Assembly (NCBI RefSeq): GCF_014651035.1
Contig: NZ_BMWC01000007.1
Location: forward strand, 310,001-374,000
Direction: 5' to 3'
From: Streptomyces lomondensis
GTDB lineage: Bacteria; Actinomycetota; Actinomycetes; Streptomycetales; Streptomycetaceae
DNA: 64,000 bases
In this document: positions 1 through 7,786 of the stretch, one piece after another
Layout: every line of letters starts with the position of its first letter
Position numbering within the stretch: position 1 is the first letter of the stretch
Position numbers and translations under genes: made by a program
Notes under the pieces: model-generated
Database searches by the model: none
Told to the model about the DNA's origin: nothing
Seen by the model: only the letters and a program-made list of their open reading frames with translations

Positions 1-147
1 GGACCGCTCGTGGCGGGCGCCCTGGCCGACGGCGAACGGACGGCGACGCCCGGGATCTACCTGCTGCTCGGCACCCTGCTGGTCTCGGGCATGGCCGTGG
101 CCACCACGCGTCCCGCGCCGCGCCCCCTCCGGCGGCAGAAAACGTAG
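1..147 (+). CDS. MFS transporter, C-terminal end (partial)
   Basis: Frame 1 is open from the window edge to a TAG stop at 145-147 and gives 48 residues. They contain a hydrophobic helix (GIYLLLGTLLVSGMAV) followed by a basic, Arg/Pro-rich cytoplasmic tail ending RRQKT. This is how the last transmembrane helix of a major-facilitator exporter usually looks. The gene reads toward the lysyl-tRNA synthetase gene on the same strand and could be an exporter belonging to the same locus. The family call is an inference from one helix and its tail. Confidence 0.5.
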   Translation, partial: GPLVAGALADGERTATPGIYLLLGTLLVSGMAVATTRPAPRPLRRQKT

Positions 148-223
148 GTGTGCCAGCGCGGTAATCCAGCCGTGCGGAGAACGCGTCGCGTCAATCGGCG
201 CCCGGTGGAAGGTGCTTCCTCCG

Positions 224-229
224 TATAAT
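224..229 (+). promoter_or_regulatory. Candidate -10 element of the lysyl-tRNA synthetase promoter
   Basis: A perfect TATAAT stands in an otherwise GC-rich gap about 105 bases before the start codon at 336. No convincing -35 box lies 16-19 bases upstream, so this may be an extended or activator-dependent promoter. Confidence 0.35.
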
Positions 230-335
230 CCCAAGACCCCAACGGCGTGCCCGGCACCGCTGTCCGGAAGAAATCCACTGCGCCGTGCAAGCATCGAGCT
301 GATTTCAGCCCCGCCGCACGAGATGAGCTGTATCC

Positions 336-1760
336 ATGAGCGAAAGCACCACGCCGCAAACCACCTTCGCGCCCGCGCCTGGTTACCGGACCGACAGCGT
401 AGCCGTCGAGGTGAAACAGGCCGAGGACGGAACTCAGGCGCGGCTGGCCGGGCGCGTGGTGCTGTGGCGGAAACTCGGCGGTCTGGTTTTCGGACACATT
501 CTGGATCGCAGCGGACGGGTGCAGATCTCGCTGCGCCGCGACGACCTGGGAACCGAGCAGTTCAACGACTGGTCGCGGTCCGTGAAGGTGGGTGACTTCG
601 TCGGCGTATCCGGCCGGAAGTACATCACAAACAAGGGTGAGCCCACGCTGGCGGTCACGGATTTGACCGTACTCAACCAGGCTCGGCGTCAGCTTCCGGA
701 CAAGTGGGCCGGCATCACGCACGCCGAAGTCCGTTACCGCCGCCGGTATCTCGACCTGATCTCCGACTCGGTGTCCCGGGACCGGTTCCGGACCCGGTCG
801 CGCGCCATTTCGGCCATCAGGCGATATCTGGACGGCCTGGACTTCATGGAAGTGGAGACACCGATTCTCCAGGAGGCCGCTTCCGGCGCGGCCGCACGGC
901 CGTTCATCACGCATCACAACACGCTCGACCAGGAGCTGTACCTGCGTATCGCCCCCGAGACGTTCCTCAAGCGCGTGGTCGGCGGCGGGCTGGAGCGCGT
1001 CTACGAGATGGGCAAGCTGTTCCGCAACGAAGGCTCCGACCCGTCCCACCTCCAGGAGTTCACCAGCCTGGAGTGGTACGCGGGCTACTGGGACTATCGC
1101 GACAACATGCGGGTGGTACGCGACCTGATCCTGCACGTGATGGAGGAGACGCTCGGTACCACCGTCGTCACGTACCAGGGGACCGAACTGGACTTCGGCG
1201 CCGACTGGCCGGAGATCGACTACCGGGAGGCGGTGCACGCCCGCACCGGTATCGACCTGACAGAGGTACGGGATCTGCCCGCTCTGCGCGACCGTGTCAA
1301 GATCGCCTACCCGGATTCGGACATCGCCGAGGCGCCGTCCTACGCCGCGATGGTCGACCTGCTGTACAAGCGGACGGTGCGTCCCGGGCTCATCCAGCCG
1401 TGCTTCCTGCTGCACCACCCGGTCGAACTCGCCCCGCTCGCCCGTCGCAGTGACGACGACCCCACCCGGCTCGACATGTTCCAGGTCGTCGTCCACAGCT
1501 GGGAGATCGCCAAGGCTTACTCCGAGCTGGTCGACCCCGTGGATCAGCGCGAGCGGCTGATGGAGCAGATGGCCATGCGGGACGCGGGTGACGACGAGAC
1601 GATGATGCTGGAGGAGGACTTCCTCGAGGCCATGGAGTACGGCATGCCCCCCATGTCCGGCCTGGGCCTCGGCATCGACCGCCTCATCGCCCTCCTCACC
1701 GACGCGCCCAACCTGCGGGACGTGGTGCTGTTCCCGGCAATGCGCAGGGACCTCGGCTGA
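336..1760 (+). CDS. lysS: Class II lysyl-tRNA synthetase, compact form
   Basis: The 474-residue protein should charge tRNA-Lys with lysine in the cytoplasm. An OB-fold anticodon-binding domain (about residues 40-130, including VVLWRKLGGLVFGHI) precedes the class II catalytic core. Motif 2 is seen as ERVYEMGKLFRNEG and motif 3 as GLGLGIDRLIALL near the C-terminus. The glutamate and tyrosine of FTSLEWY match the lysine-binding FTMMELY of typical enzymes, but the loop after FRNEG reads SDPSHLQEF instead of the usual ISVRHNPEF. The protein is somewhat shorter than housekeeping bacterial LysRS (about 500 residues or more). It faces an ATP-grasp ligase gene and follows a transporter. It may be a second, specialised or resistance copy, but the window cannot show whether another lysS exists. 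Confidence 0.88.
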   Translation: MSESTTPQTTFAPAPGYRTDSVAVEVKQAEDGTQARLAGRVVLWRKLGGLVFGHILDRSGRVQISLRRDDLGTEQFNDWSRSVKVGDFVGVSGRKYITNKGEPTLAVTDLTVLNQARRQLPDKWAGITHAEVRYRRRYLDLISDSVSRDRFRTRSRAISAIRRYLDGLDFMEVETPILQEAASGAAARPFITHHNTLDQELYLRIAPETFLKRVVGGGLERVYEMGKLFRNEGSDPSHLQEFTSLEWYAGYWDYRDNMRVVRDLILHVMEETLGTTVVTYQGTELDFGADWPEIDYREAVHARTGIDLTEVRDLPALRDRVKIAYPDSDIAEAPSYAAMVDLLYKRTVRPGLIQPCFLLHHPVELAPLARRSDDDPTRLDMFQVVVHSWEIAKAYSELVDPVDQRERLMEQMAMRDAGDDETMMLEEDFLEAMEYGMPPMSGLGLGIDRLIALLTDAPNLRDVVLFPAMRRDLG

Positions 1761-1764
1761 CGGC

Positions 1765-1805
1765 AGGAGGGCGGGAACCCGGTGCGGCCGGGTTCCCGCC
1801 CTCCT
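1765..1805. terminator. Bidirectional terminator hairpin
   Basis: An 18-bp perfect stem (1765-1782 with 1788-1805) encloses a 5-base loop TGCGG. It lies exactly between two convergent genes, the lysyl-tRNA synthetase and the ATP-grasp ligase, and can serve both. Confidence 0.85.
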
Positions 1806-1815
1806 CCGGGGGTGC

Positions 1816-3084
1816 TCAGCCGGCCGGCTTGGTCGTCACGTTCAGCCGGCGATGCGCGCTCCGGACACGTTCCTCCAGTTCCACCGCTGTGTCGGCGCCG
1901 ATGACGGCGAACACACACCAGTCGGATGCGGAGTCCATGCGCAGGTCCTCGCCCACCTCGCACAGGATCTGGTGATCGAGAATTCCCGGAACGGCGTCGA
2001 AGTCCTCCTCGGTGGGCAGTGAGTCGATCACTCCGGGTGCCTCGGGCCGGATGTGCACCGTGGCGAGGTGGCGGGCGGCCGGACGCGGTTCGGCGGCCGT
2101 CTCACCGTCGAGGAAGACGTCCGCCACCGAGGTCCACACGTCCTGGCCGAGGGCCTGGGTGAGCATGACCGGGGCCCAGCCCCCGCCGATGCGCGTGGCG
2201 ATCTCGGAGAAGACCAACTCTCCCTCGGGGGTGCGGAAGACCTCCATGTGCGTCACGACGCGGTCGGTCCGCAGGGCGCGGTTGACGGCCCTGTTCATGG
2301 CCATGAGCTCGTCGTGGAGGGCGGGCTCATCCTCCCGGTTGATCACCCGGCTGCCGTCCTCCACATCGGCGGCGATGGAGGCGAGGCGAGGAGCGAAGTA
2401 CTCGGACACGACGAAGAACCGCGCGGAGTCGCCGTCCCAGCAGGCGTCGATGTGGAGTTCGGAGCCCGAGATGAATTCCTCGACGATGAGCTGGTGGGAA
2501 TCCACTTCCTCGACCGCGGCGAAGCGTGCGGCGGCCTCCGCCAGCTCGTCCGGATCGTGCACCTTGGTGGTGTGCTCGGTGCCGGAGCCGGCGGCGGGTT
2601 TGACGACGGCCGGATATTTCACCTCTTTCCCGAGAGCGCGGACGGCGTCCGGGTTCGCGGGGTCGGGAAGTGACCAGTACTGAGCCGTCCGCACCCCTGC
2701 CTGATTCACGAAGTGCTTCATCAGACGTTTGTCCCGAGCAGCGATCTGTCGGATCGGCTCCTCTTCCATCCCCAGCATGGAAGCGAGCGCCGTGGCTCCC
2801 AGCTGGCTGAACTCGGCGAAGCTGATGATCCGGTCGATGTGCGGATCGGTGAGCCATAAATCGGCGGCGATCGTGGCCAGTTCTTCCAGCGCGTTGAAGT
2901 CGCTCACCCGGTGCACGCTCGCGGCGCGTGCGAGCACGTCGGGGTCGGGATGGGCGTGATCGACGTCGTACTGGTCCAGAATGATGTGCACACGTGCGCG
3001 GGACACGAGGCGTTCGGCAAGTTTGGGCTTCCACTTGCAGAGGATGTACGTCGGCTGCCTGACTGCCTGGCTGTTCAAAAGCAC
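1816..3084 (-). CDS. ATP-grasp domain ligase
   Basis: The 422-residue protein has the layout of ATP-grasp enzymes that join a carboxylate to an amine through an acyl phosphate. It begins with an N-terminal Rossmann-like segment. Next come the ATP-binding lysine segment (KYPAVVKPAAGSGTEHTTKV, about residues 156-175), a second ATP-grasp segment QLIVEEFISGSELHID, and the metal-binding strand VFSEIATRIGGGW (about 290-302). The C-terminal part resembles the lid found in carbamoyl-phosphate-synthase-like or BacD/LysX-like ligases. The substrate cannot be read from sequence. It is convergent with the LysRS gene across a shared terminator. Such ligases commonly make dipeptides or amino-acid conjugates, so a small natural-product locus is plausible but unproven. 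Confidence 0.82.
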   Translation of the reverse strand: MLLNSQAVRQPTYILCKWKPKLAERLVSRARVHIILDQYDVDHAHPDPDVLARAASVHRVSDFNALEELATIAADLWLTDPHIDRIISFAEFSQLGATALASMLGMEEEPIRQIAARDKRLMKHFVNQAGVRTAQYWSLPDPANPDAVRALGKEVKYPAVVKPAAGSGTEHTTKVHDPDELAEAAARFAAVEEVDSHQLIVEEFISGSELHIDACWDGDSARFFVVSEYFAPRLASIAADVEDGSRVINREDEPALHDELMAMNRAVNRALRTDRVVTHMEVFRTPEGELVFSEIATRIGGGWAPVMLTQALGQDVWTSVADVFLDGETAAEPRPAARHLATVHIRPEAPGVIDSLPTEEDFDAVPGILDHQILCEVGEDLRMDSASDWCVFAVIGADTAVELEERVRSAHRRLNVTTKPAG

Positions 3085-3270
3085 CCCTTACTCACGTGGG
3101 AACCGTGAGAAAGAACAACTGATCGCGCGCGAGCTCGATGAGGAAAGACATGGCCTGCGAAGCGATTTCCGACGAGGCTAACCTAGCCCTTGTGGACCGA
3201 CAAGGCCGTTGTGTTGAAGGGGAATTCGGCAGCGGAACGCGCCGTCACCGTGCCGACAGCGACGTACGGG

Positions 3271-4074
3271 TTACTGCACGTCCACGAAGTCGCCGGTCGC
3301 CTTGGCGGCCGGGGTGGTGGAGGTTCCCGCGAAGTTCCAGCGCCAGTAGCCGTCTTCGGAGGCGGTGGCCGTGGTCGTCAGGTTGCCGGTGCTGGAGGTG
3401 TACACGGTCTTGATGGTCGTGTAGGTCGTCGTGCCGGACTTGCGGAACTGGAGCTTGACCGGCTGGTTGGTGTAACCCCGGTGATCGAGGTTGTCCCAGT
3501 CGGCCCGGGTGAGCTTGCCGGTGACGGTGAGGGTCCTGCCCTTGGCGATCGGTTCCGGGCCTGCGTTCACGGTGAGTTGGGACTGCCGTTGCAGACGGGT
3601 CGTGGTGTAGCTCGCCGATTGGGTCCAGCTGTCGTCGTTGGCCACCCCCTGCACACTGACCTTCCAGGTTCCGGCGTGGGCGTTGGTGAGCGCGGTGCCG
3701 CCGTACTTCCAGTCCGGTTCGAGGGAGATCGTCTGCGAGCAGGTGGAGGTGGTGGCGCTGGAGGCGACGCAGTCCGCATGGGAGTAGTACTGGTTCGACA
3801 CGATGCGGTCGTCGTAGGTCTCGTAGGGGTTCGCGCCGTCCGGTCCGCGCCACAGGACGAAGTCCGCGTCCTGGATGCCCGACGGGTGGGTGAAGGTCCC
3901 TGAGACCGTGATCGTCTTGGCGTAGAGACCGACCACGATGTCCTTGCCACCGTCGAAGGAGACGTTGCTGATCTGGACGTCGGTCTGGGTCTCGCCCGCG
4001 TAGGCACCGGGGGCGGCGTGACCGGCCAGCGCGGTGACGGCGCCGAGCAGGGCAAGGGCAGCGCGCTTGCGCAT
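3271..4074 (-). CDS. Secreted Ig-like beta-sandwich protein, function unknown
   Basis: The 267-residue product starts with a Sec signal peptide (MRKRAALALLGAVTALAGHAAPGAYA, cleavage near residue 26). The mature part is rich in Thr, Ser, Tyr and Trp and alternates short strands, as in two immunoglobulin-like domains. One is around residues 35-155, with two cysteines (DCVASS...STCSQ) likely paired. The second begins around LTVNAGPEPIAKGRTLTVTGKL. No catalytic motif is visible. It lies 27 bases after the stop of another secreted-protein gene on the same strand, so the two are probably co-transcribed. Confidence 0.7.
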   Translation of the reverse strand: MRKRAALALLGAVTALAGHAAPGAYAGETQTDVQISNVSFDGGKDIVVGLYAKTITVSGTFTHPSGIQDADFVLWRGPDGANPYETYDDRIVSNQYYSHADCVASSATTSTCSQTISLEPDWKYGGTALTNAHAGTWKVSVQGVANDDSWTQSASYTTTRLQRQSQLTVNAGPEPIAKGRTLTVTGKLTRADWDNLDHRGYTNQPVKLQFRKSGTTTYTTIKTVYTSSTGNLTTTATASEDGYWRWNFAGTSTTPAAKATGDFVDVQ

Positions 4075-4101
4075 GTATCTCCTTCACGCAGTCGAAGCCG
4101 G

Positions 4102-5436
4102 TCAGGGACCGGTGACTGACTTGATCGTGTACGGGAAGCTCTCCTGCTGCCAGATCACCGTGAACCGGGAGACCGGGCGGGTGTCGATCTGGGGCACCCG
4201 GCCGTCGGACGTGAGTGTCTTCACGGTGCCGAAGGTGCCGGAACGGCTGATCAGGCGGGCGCCGGTCTTGGTGTAGCTGTACGGGGGCGTCGACTTGGGG
4301 ACGACCGTGTGGAAGACCAGCATGCCGTCGCCGTCGTCGTCGAGGGCCAGGTCGGGGCGGTCGCCGGGGCCCAGGCCGGTGACGGCGCCCCGGGCACCGG
4401 CCGCGGAGAGGCGGCGGCCGAGCAGCTCGAGTTTGCCGGTGCTGCCGTAGCGGGTCCACACGATCATCGAGTCGCCGTCGAGGTCGGTCGCGAGGGCGTG
4501 GTGGAGGCCCACGTTGTCCGTGGAGGCGGAGATGCGCAGGGGAGCCGCCAGGGTGCCGGTGCGGCTCCAGCGGGACGCCCAGACCTGCGGGCGGGCACCG
4601 CCGCCGGAGCGGCAGCTGATGACCGCGTCGCCGTCCCGGTCCACGCCGACCCGCACCATGCCGAAACCGCCGTACGAAGCGATCGGTGACGTGAGCACCT
4701 TCGTCGAGGAGACGGACGTCGACGTGATCCGTCTGGCCACGACGTCCGAGGCGCGCGCCCAGGCGACGACGAACTGGCCGCCGCGGTCCACTCCGATGGC
4801 CGGCTTCTCCGCCGAGCCCGAGCCGAGCGTGATGGGCGCGCCGAGCGTGCCGTCGAGATGGAGGCGGCGGGCGACCGCGTACCAGCTTCCGTCGCGGACC
4901 TCCGTCCACGCCGCCATCGCGGTGCCGCCCGGGGTCACGGCGACCACCGGGGTGGTCGCGGGCGCCGACGTGGACAGCTTCTGCAGCGGTCCGACGAGGC
5001 TGCCGGACGCCGAGAGCCGGCGGCCCACGACCTGGCTGTCCTGCTGCCAGACCACCGCGGAGTCACCGGTGTCGTCGGAGGCGGCCTCCGGCCAGGACGA
5101 CGCGGCACCGTCGGGCGACAGGGTGCGGATCGTTGTCACCGTTCCGCTCGCGGTCTTCACTCTGGCCTGGATCCGGTAGTAGCAGCCCGGCGTCGACAGG
5201 TCGCAGGCGTTCCAGGCCAGCAGGGCGTCGCCCTGCCGGTCGACCGACACCGTGGGGGAATCGTCAGGGGTCCAGCCCGAGGCCGACACGTTCCACGTCG
5301 ACGTCCACGCCGCCTCGGCGTTCATGGCCATCGTCGCGGTGACCGCGATTCCGGCAGCCGCGGCGACGGAAACCCCGGCGAGAACACGACGCTTCGCCGA
5401 ACGCCGATGACGTGCTGAAGGCGGAGTCACCCTCAT
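4102..5436 (-). CDS. Secreted beta-propeller-like repeat protein
   Basis: I chose the start at 5436 (MRVTPPSARHRR) because it sits at the beginning of a signal sequence; an upstream ATG at 5577 would prepend an unlikely leader. The 444-residue product has a twin-basic N-terminus, a hydrophobic stretch VLAGVSVAAAAGIAVTAT and likely cleavage after NAEA. The mature protein is built of six or more repeats of about 45-55 residues with the pattern DGDALLAWN, DTGDSAVVWQQ, GGTAMAAWTEV, GGQFVVAWA, DGDSMIVWT, DGDGMLVFH, each followed by a strand such as VVGRRLSASG. This suggests a bladed propeller or FG-GAP-like fold exposed outside the cell. Its binding partner is unknown. It is probably first in a two-gene operon with the Ig-like secreted protein. 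Confidence 0.72.
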   Translation of the reverse strand: MRVTPPSARHRRSAKRRVLAGVSVAAAAGIAVTATMAMNAEAAWTSTWNVSASGWTPDDSPTVSVDRQGDALLAWNACDLSTPGCYYRIQARVKTASGTVTTIRTLSPDGAASSWPEAASDDTGDSAVVWQQDSQVVGRRLSASGSLVGPLQKLSTSAPATTPVVAVTPGGTAMAAWTEVRDGSWYAVARRLHLDGTLGAPITLGSGSAEKPAIGVDRGGQFVVAWARASDVVARRITSTSVSSTKVLTSPIASYGGFGMVRVGVDRDGDAVISCRSGGGARPQVWASRWSRTGTLAAPLRISASTDNVGLHHALATDLDGDSMIVWTRYGSTGKLELLGRRLSAAGARGAVTGLGPGDRPDLALDDDGDGMLVFHTVVPKSTPPYSYTKTGARLISRSGTFGTVKTLTSDGRVPQIDTRPVSRFTVIWQQESFPYTIKSVTGP

Positions 5437-5636
5437 CCCCCATTTCCCGTGATGCGGGCACAGCCGCCACAGGCCGCCCCCAACCTCCAGCGCATCTGCA
5501 TGCTCAAACGTCACATGCGTACGGAGGGGCGTGAGCGGTCCGGTGATCTCCGGCGAGAAGGGCGCTCGCGCAAGCACTTCCCTCCGGGCCCCTCGCAGTT
5601 CACAGTGGAACCGGAACCACTCCCCGGGGAGGCGTC

Positions 5637-5792
5637 ATGATCATCCTGGGCATCATTCTGCTCGTCGTCGGCTTCGTCACCGGCGTATCCATCCTGTGGA
5701 CCATCGGGATCGTCCTGGTGGCCGTGGGAGCGATCCTGTGGGTCCTCGGCGCGATGGGACACGCCGTCGCCGGACGACGCCACTACTGGTGA
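5637..5792 (+). CDS. DUF6131-type small membrane protein
   Basis: This 51-codon gene encodes a peptide beginning MIILGIILLVVGFVTG and ending GHAVAGRRHYW. It contains two hydrophobic helices separated by SILWTIG. The sequence strongly resembles the tiny conserved actinobacterial membrane proteins called DUF6131, whose function is unknown. A purine-rich ribosome-binding site (GGGGAGG) lies five bases before the ATG. It stands alone between divergent or convergent neighbours. Confidence 0.82.
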   Translation: MIILGIILLVVGFVTGVSILWTIGIVLVAVGAILWVLGAMGHAVAGRRHYW

Positions 5793-5991
5793 CCGGCCGG
5801 GAACCGCACCGCCGAGGGCTCGCGCATGGCCCTCCTGTGACAGGGCCGGGCGCCGTCGCGCCCGGCCCCGCACCGCGGCGCGTCAGCGTTCCGGTCGCAC
5901 CGTTCAGCAGGTGCCGGCAGCCGGCAGACCACGTGTGCAGTCCCGTGAGAGGTCTCGAAGACGGCGGAGTGGCGCTGCATCGGCATCGGCA

Positions 5992-6344
5992 TCAACTCAC
6001 GGTCACGTAGATCTTGCGCACGGTTTCGATGGTCTTCCAGACACCGACGTAGCCAGGCTTCATGACGAAGCTGTCGCCTGCCCTGTAGACCACCGGCTCG
6101 CCGCCTTCCGGTGTGAGTTCGACGATGCCGGAGAGGATGTGGCAGAACTCGAAGGTATCGCCCTTGATCGAGCGGGTCTCGCCGGGCGTCGCTTCCCAGA
6201 TGCCCGTTTTGATCGTCTCCCCGCAGGCGACGTCCTGGGCCCAGGTCTTGAACGCGGGGTTGCCCGAGATCAGGCGTTCCGGGAGCGGCCCGGACTCGCT
6301 CGGAGCGAAGAGGGGTCGGGGTCGATGGTCTTCAGAAGCGACAT
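5992..6344 (-). pseudogene. Cupin (DUF861-like) gene with a one-base frameshift
   Basis: The reading frame begins with a good ribosome-binding site (AGGAAAGGA) and ATG at 6344, giving MSLLKTIDPDP. It then runs into a stop after 24 codons. One frame away the protein continues with PLFAPSESGPLPERLISG and a clear small cupin barrel (GDTFEFCHILSGIVEL, GDSFVMKPGYVGVWKT, ending KIYVTVS). Total length 353 is one base short of 118 codons. The lost base most likely lies in one of the runs of four G on the + strand around 6312-6320. It may be a true pseudogene or a homopolymer sequencing error. Confidence 0.75.
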
Positions 6345-6704
6345 GGTTCTTCCTTTCCTGGGTGCTTGAGGAGTCAGTCGCCGCGGCACCGGCCGAGGAG
6401 CCCGATCGGATCGAGTCCAGCCCGGCGCCGCTGCGGACCGATCAACGCTCGGCTCCCCTTCTCGCCTGCCGCCCGTTGCCACGGCCTCGGGGCGTGGCAG
6501 GTCGCTCTGCCGCGGTCTTCTGAGCATCTCGAGGGCTCCGGACGGCGCCAATACATGATCTGTCCGGCCGGGGTGCGGTACCCGGACGTAGTGTCAACCG
6601 CTCCGGTCCCCTGAACGCCCGCCCTCCTCGCAGCTGCCCTCCGCGATCACTTCGGGATGTGTCCCGTAGCCGCGTCCAGGTCGTTCGTACGTGGCAGGCG
6701 TGCG
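6345..6704. other. Gap with no gene seen
   Basis: This 360-base stretch separates the cupin remnant from a small membrane-protein gene. Short open frames exist on both strands, but none has a ribosome-binding site or protein-like composition. A TTGACA (complement of 6592-6597) could be a -35 box for leftward transcription, though no matching -10 was found. Confidence 0.5.
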
Positions 6705-7031
6705 CTATCCACCGGCAGTAAGAGTAGAGAACGACGCCGCCCCGACTCCGAGGACAACCAACTGCACGACGCCCGGGATACGCCATCCCAGGGCGAGGAG
6801 GCCACCGCCTGTGAGCACTGCGCCGCCTCCGAGAAGCCACGAGGCCTGTGACGCCACCCGCGAGGCACTCGACTCACTCGACGCACTGACGCTGTCGCTT
6901 GCGTAGCCGTCGGCCCATCCCGCCATCCCGAAGTCGTACACCATCCAGGCGATGACCATGAAGTCGATGACGAGCAGCGCCACGGTGACCCCGATCTGCC
7001 GGCCGGTTGACGGCTCATTCGCCGGTTTCAT
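6705..7031 (-). CDS. Small membrane protein, function unknown
   Basis: Starting at MKPANEPSTGRQ (7031), the product has 108 residues. A first hydrophobic helix VTVALLVIDFMVIAWMVYDF is followed by a Ser-rich linker (DSVSASSESSASR), then two further hydrophobic stretches (SWLLGGGAVLTGGGLLALGW and IPGVVQLVVLGVGAASF). An upstream ATG at 7133 would add 34 unlikely residues and would put a perfect palindrome inside the coding sequence. I do not recognise a family. It is divergent from the ECF sigma operon, with a 26-bp palindrome in the shared intergenic region. Confidence 0.6.
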   Translation of the reverse strand: MKPANEPSTGRQIGVTVALLVIDFMVIAWMVYDFGMAGWADGYASDSVSASSESSASRVASQASWLLGGGAVLTGGGLLALGWRIPGVVQLVVLGVGAASFSTLTAGG

Positions 7032-7111
7032 GGCCACTGCCGTCCCGTCTTCAGATGACGATCCACGATCCCCTAAGTGCATGCGGTCAGCATGGTGTTG
7101 TGGCGGACACG

Positions 7112-7137
7112 GCACATGAGTACAGGTACTCATGTGC
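7112..7137. promoter_or_regulatory. Perfect 26-bp palindrome, candidate operator
   Basis: The 12-base arm GCACATGAGTAC (7112-7123) is followed by AG and then by its exact complement (7126-7137). It sits between divergent genes (7031 leftward, 7226 rightward), which favours a dimeric repressor site over a terminator. A second, shorter inverted repeat GTGAC-N4-GTCAC lies at 7169-7182, nearer the sigma-factor gene. Confidence 0.6.
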
Positions 7138-7225
7138 GCAGGCGCCTGCAGATGGCGCTGCCGGGCATGTGACGGGGGTCACGTAGAGGGGAAAACCGGG
7201 AGGGCGGGCCCGGCGTCTAGGGGGT

Positions 7226-7786
7226 GTGAGATCAGCCAGGAAGGCACCGGGTGAGCTGGACGAGGAGCGTCTCGTCCGGCTGGTGGCCAGGGGTGACCGC
7301 GCGGCGTTCGAGGAGCTGTACCGGCGCACCGCGCCGTGGCTGGCGGTGCGGCTGCGCCGTCGCTGCGCCGACGAGCAGATCGTCGCCGAGGTCATGCAGG
7401 AGACGTATCTGGCGGTGTGGCGCGCGGCGGGCACGTTCGCGGGGGCCTCGGTGGGCGGGACGGCCGTCGGATGGCTGTGGACGATCGCGGCGCGCCGCCT
7501 CGTGGACGCCTTCCGGCGCAGGGCCCACCATGCCGAGCCGCCGCCGGCCGCCGCTGTCGCCGACGCGGTGCCCGCCGCCGAGGAGGAGGTGCTCGCGGCG
7601 ACCGTCGGTGGGGACGTCGGTGACGCGCTGCGGCGCCTGGCACCGGAACTCAGGCAGGTACTGCAGGCCATGGTGCTCGACGGGCTGTCCGTCCGGGAGA
7701 CCGCGGTGCTGCTCGGGCTGCCCGAGGGCACGGTCAAGACCCGTGCCCGCCGGGCCCGGATCGCGATGCGGAGGGCGCTGACATGA
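7226..7786 (+). CDS. ECF RNA polymerase sigma factor
   Basis: The GTG-started 186-residue protein has the two domains of an extracytoplasmic-function sigma factor. Sigma region 2 spans about residues 15-90 (VARGDRAAFEELYRRTAPWL ... VMQETYLAVWRAAGTF). Region 4 spans about 125-185, with helix-turn-helix LDGLSVRETAVLLGLPEGTVK followed by TRARRARIAMR. An Ala/Pro-rich linker separates them. It overlaps by 4 bases the gene for a zinc-finger anti-sigma factor and heads an operon with an ABC transporter. A GGAAAA...CGTC pair at about 7191-7217 resembles an ECF-type promoter and would give a nearly leaderless, self-activated transcript; this is weak evidence. Confidence 0.9.
   Translation: MRSARKAPGELDEERLVRLVARGDRAAFEELYRRTAPWLAVRLRRRCADEQIVAEVMQETYLAVWRAAGTFAGASVGGTAVGWLWTIAARRLVDAFRRRAHHAEPPPAAAVADAVPAAEEEVLAATVGGDVGDALRRLAPELRQVLQAMVLDGLSVRETAVLLGLPEGTVKTRARRARIAMRRALT

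Noticed and set aside
2053..2673. Rightward open frames inside the ATP-grasp gene
   Set aside because: They are shadows of the ATP-grasp coding sequence, whose motifs are intact on the minus strand.
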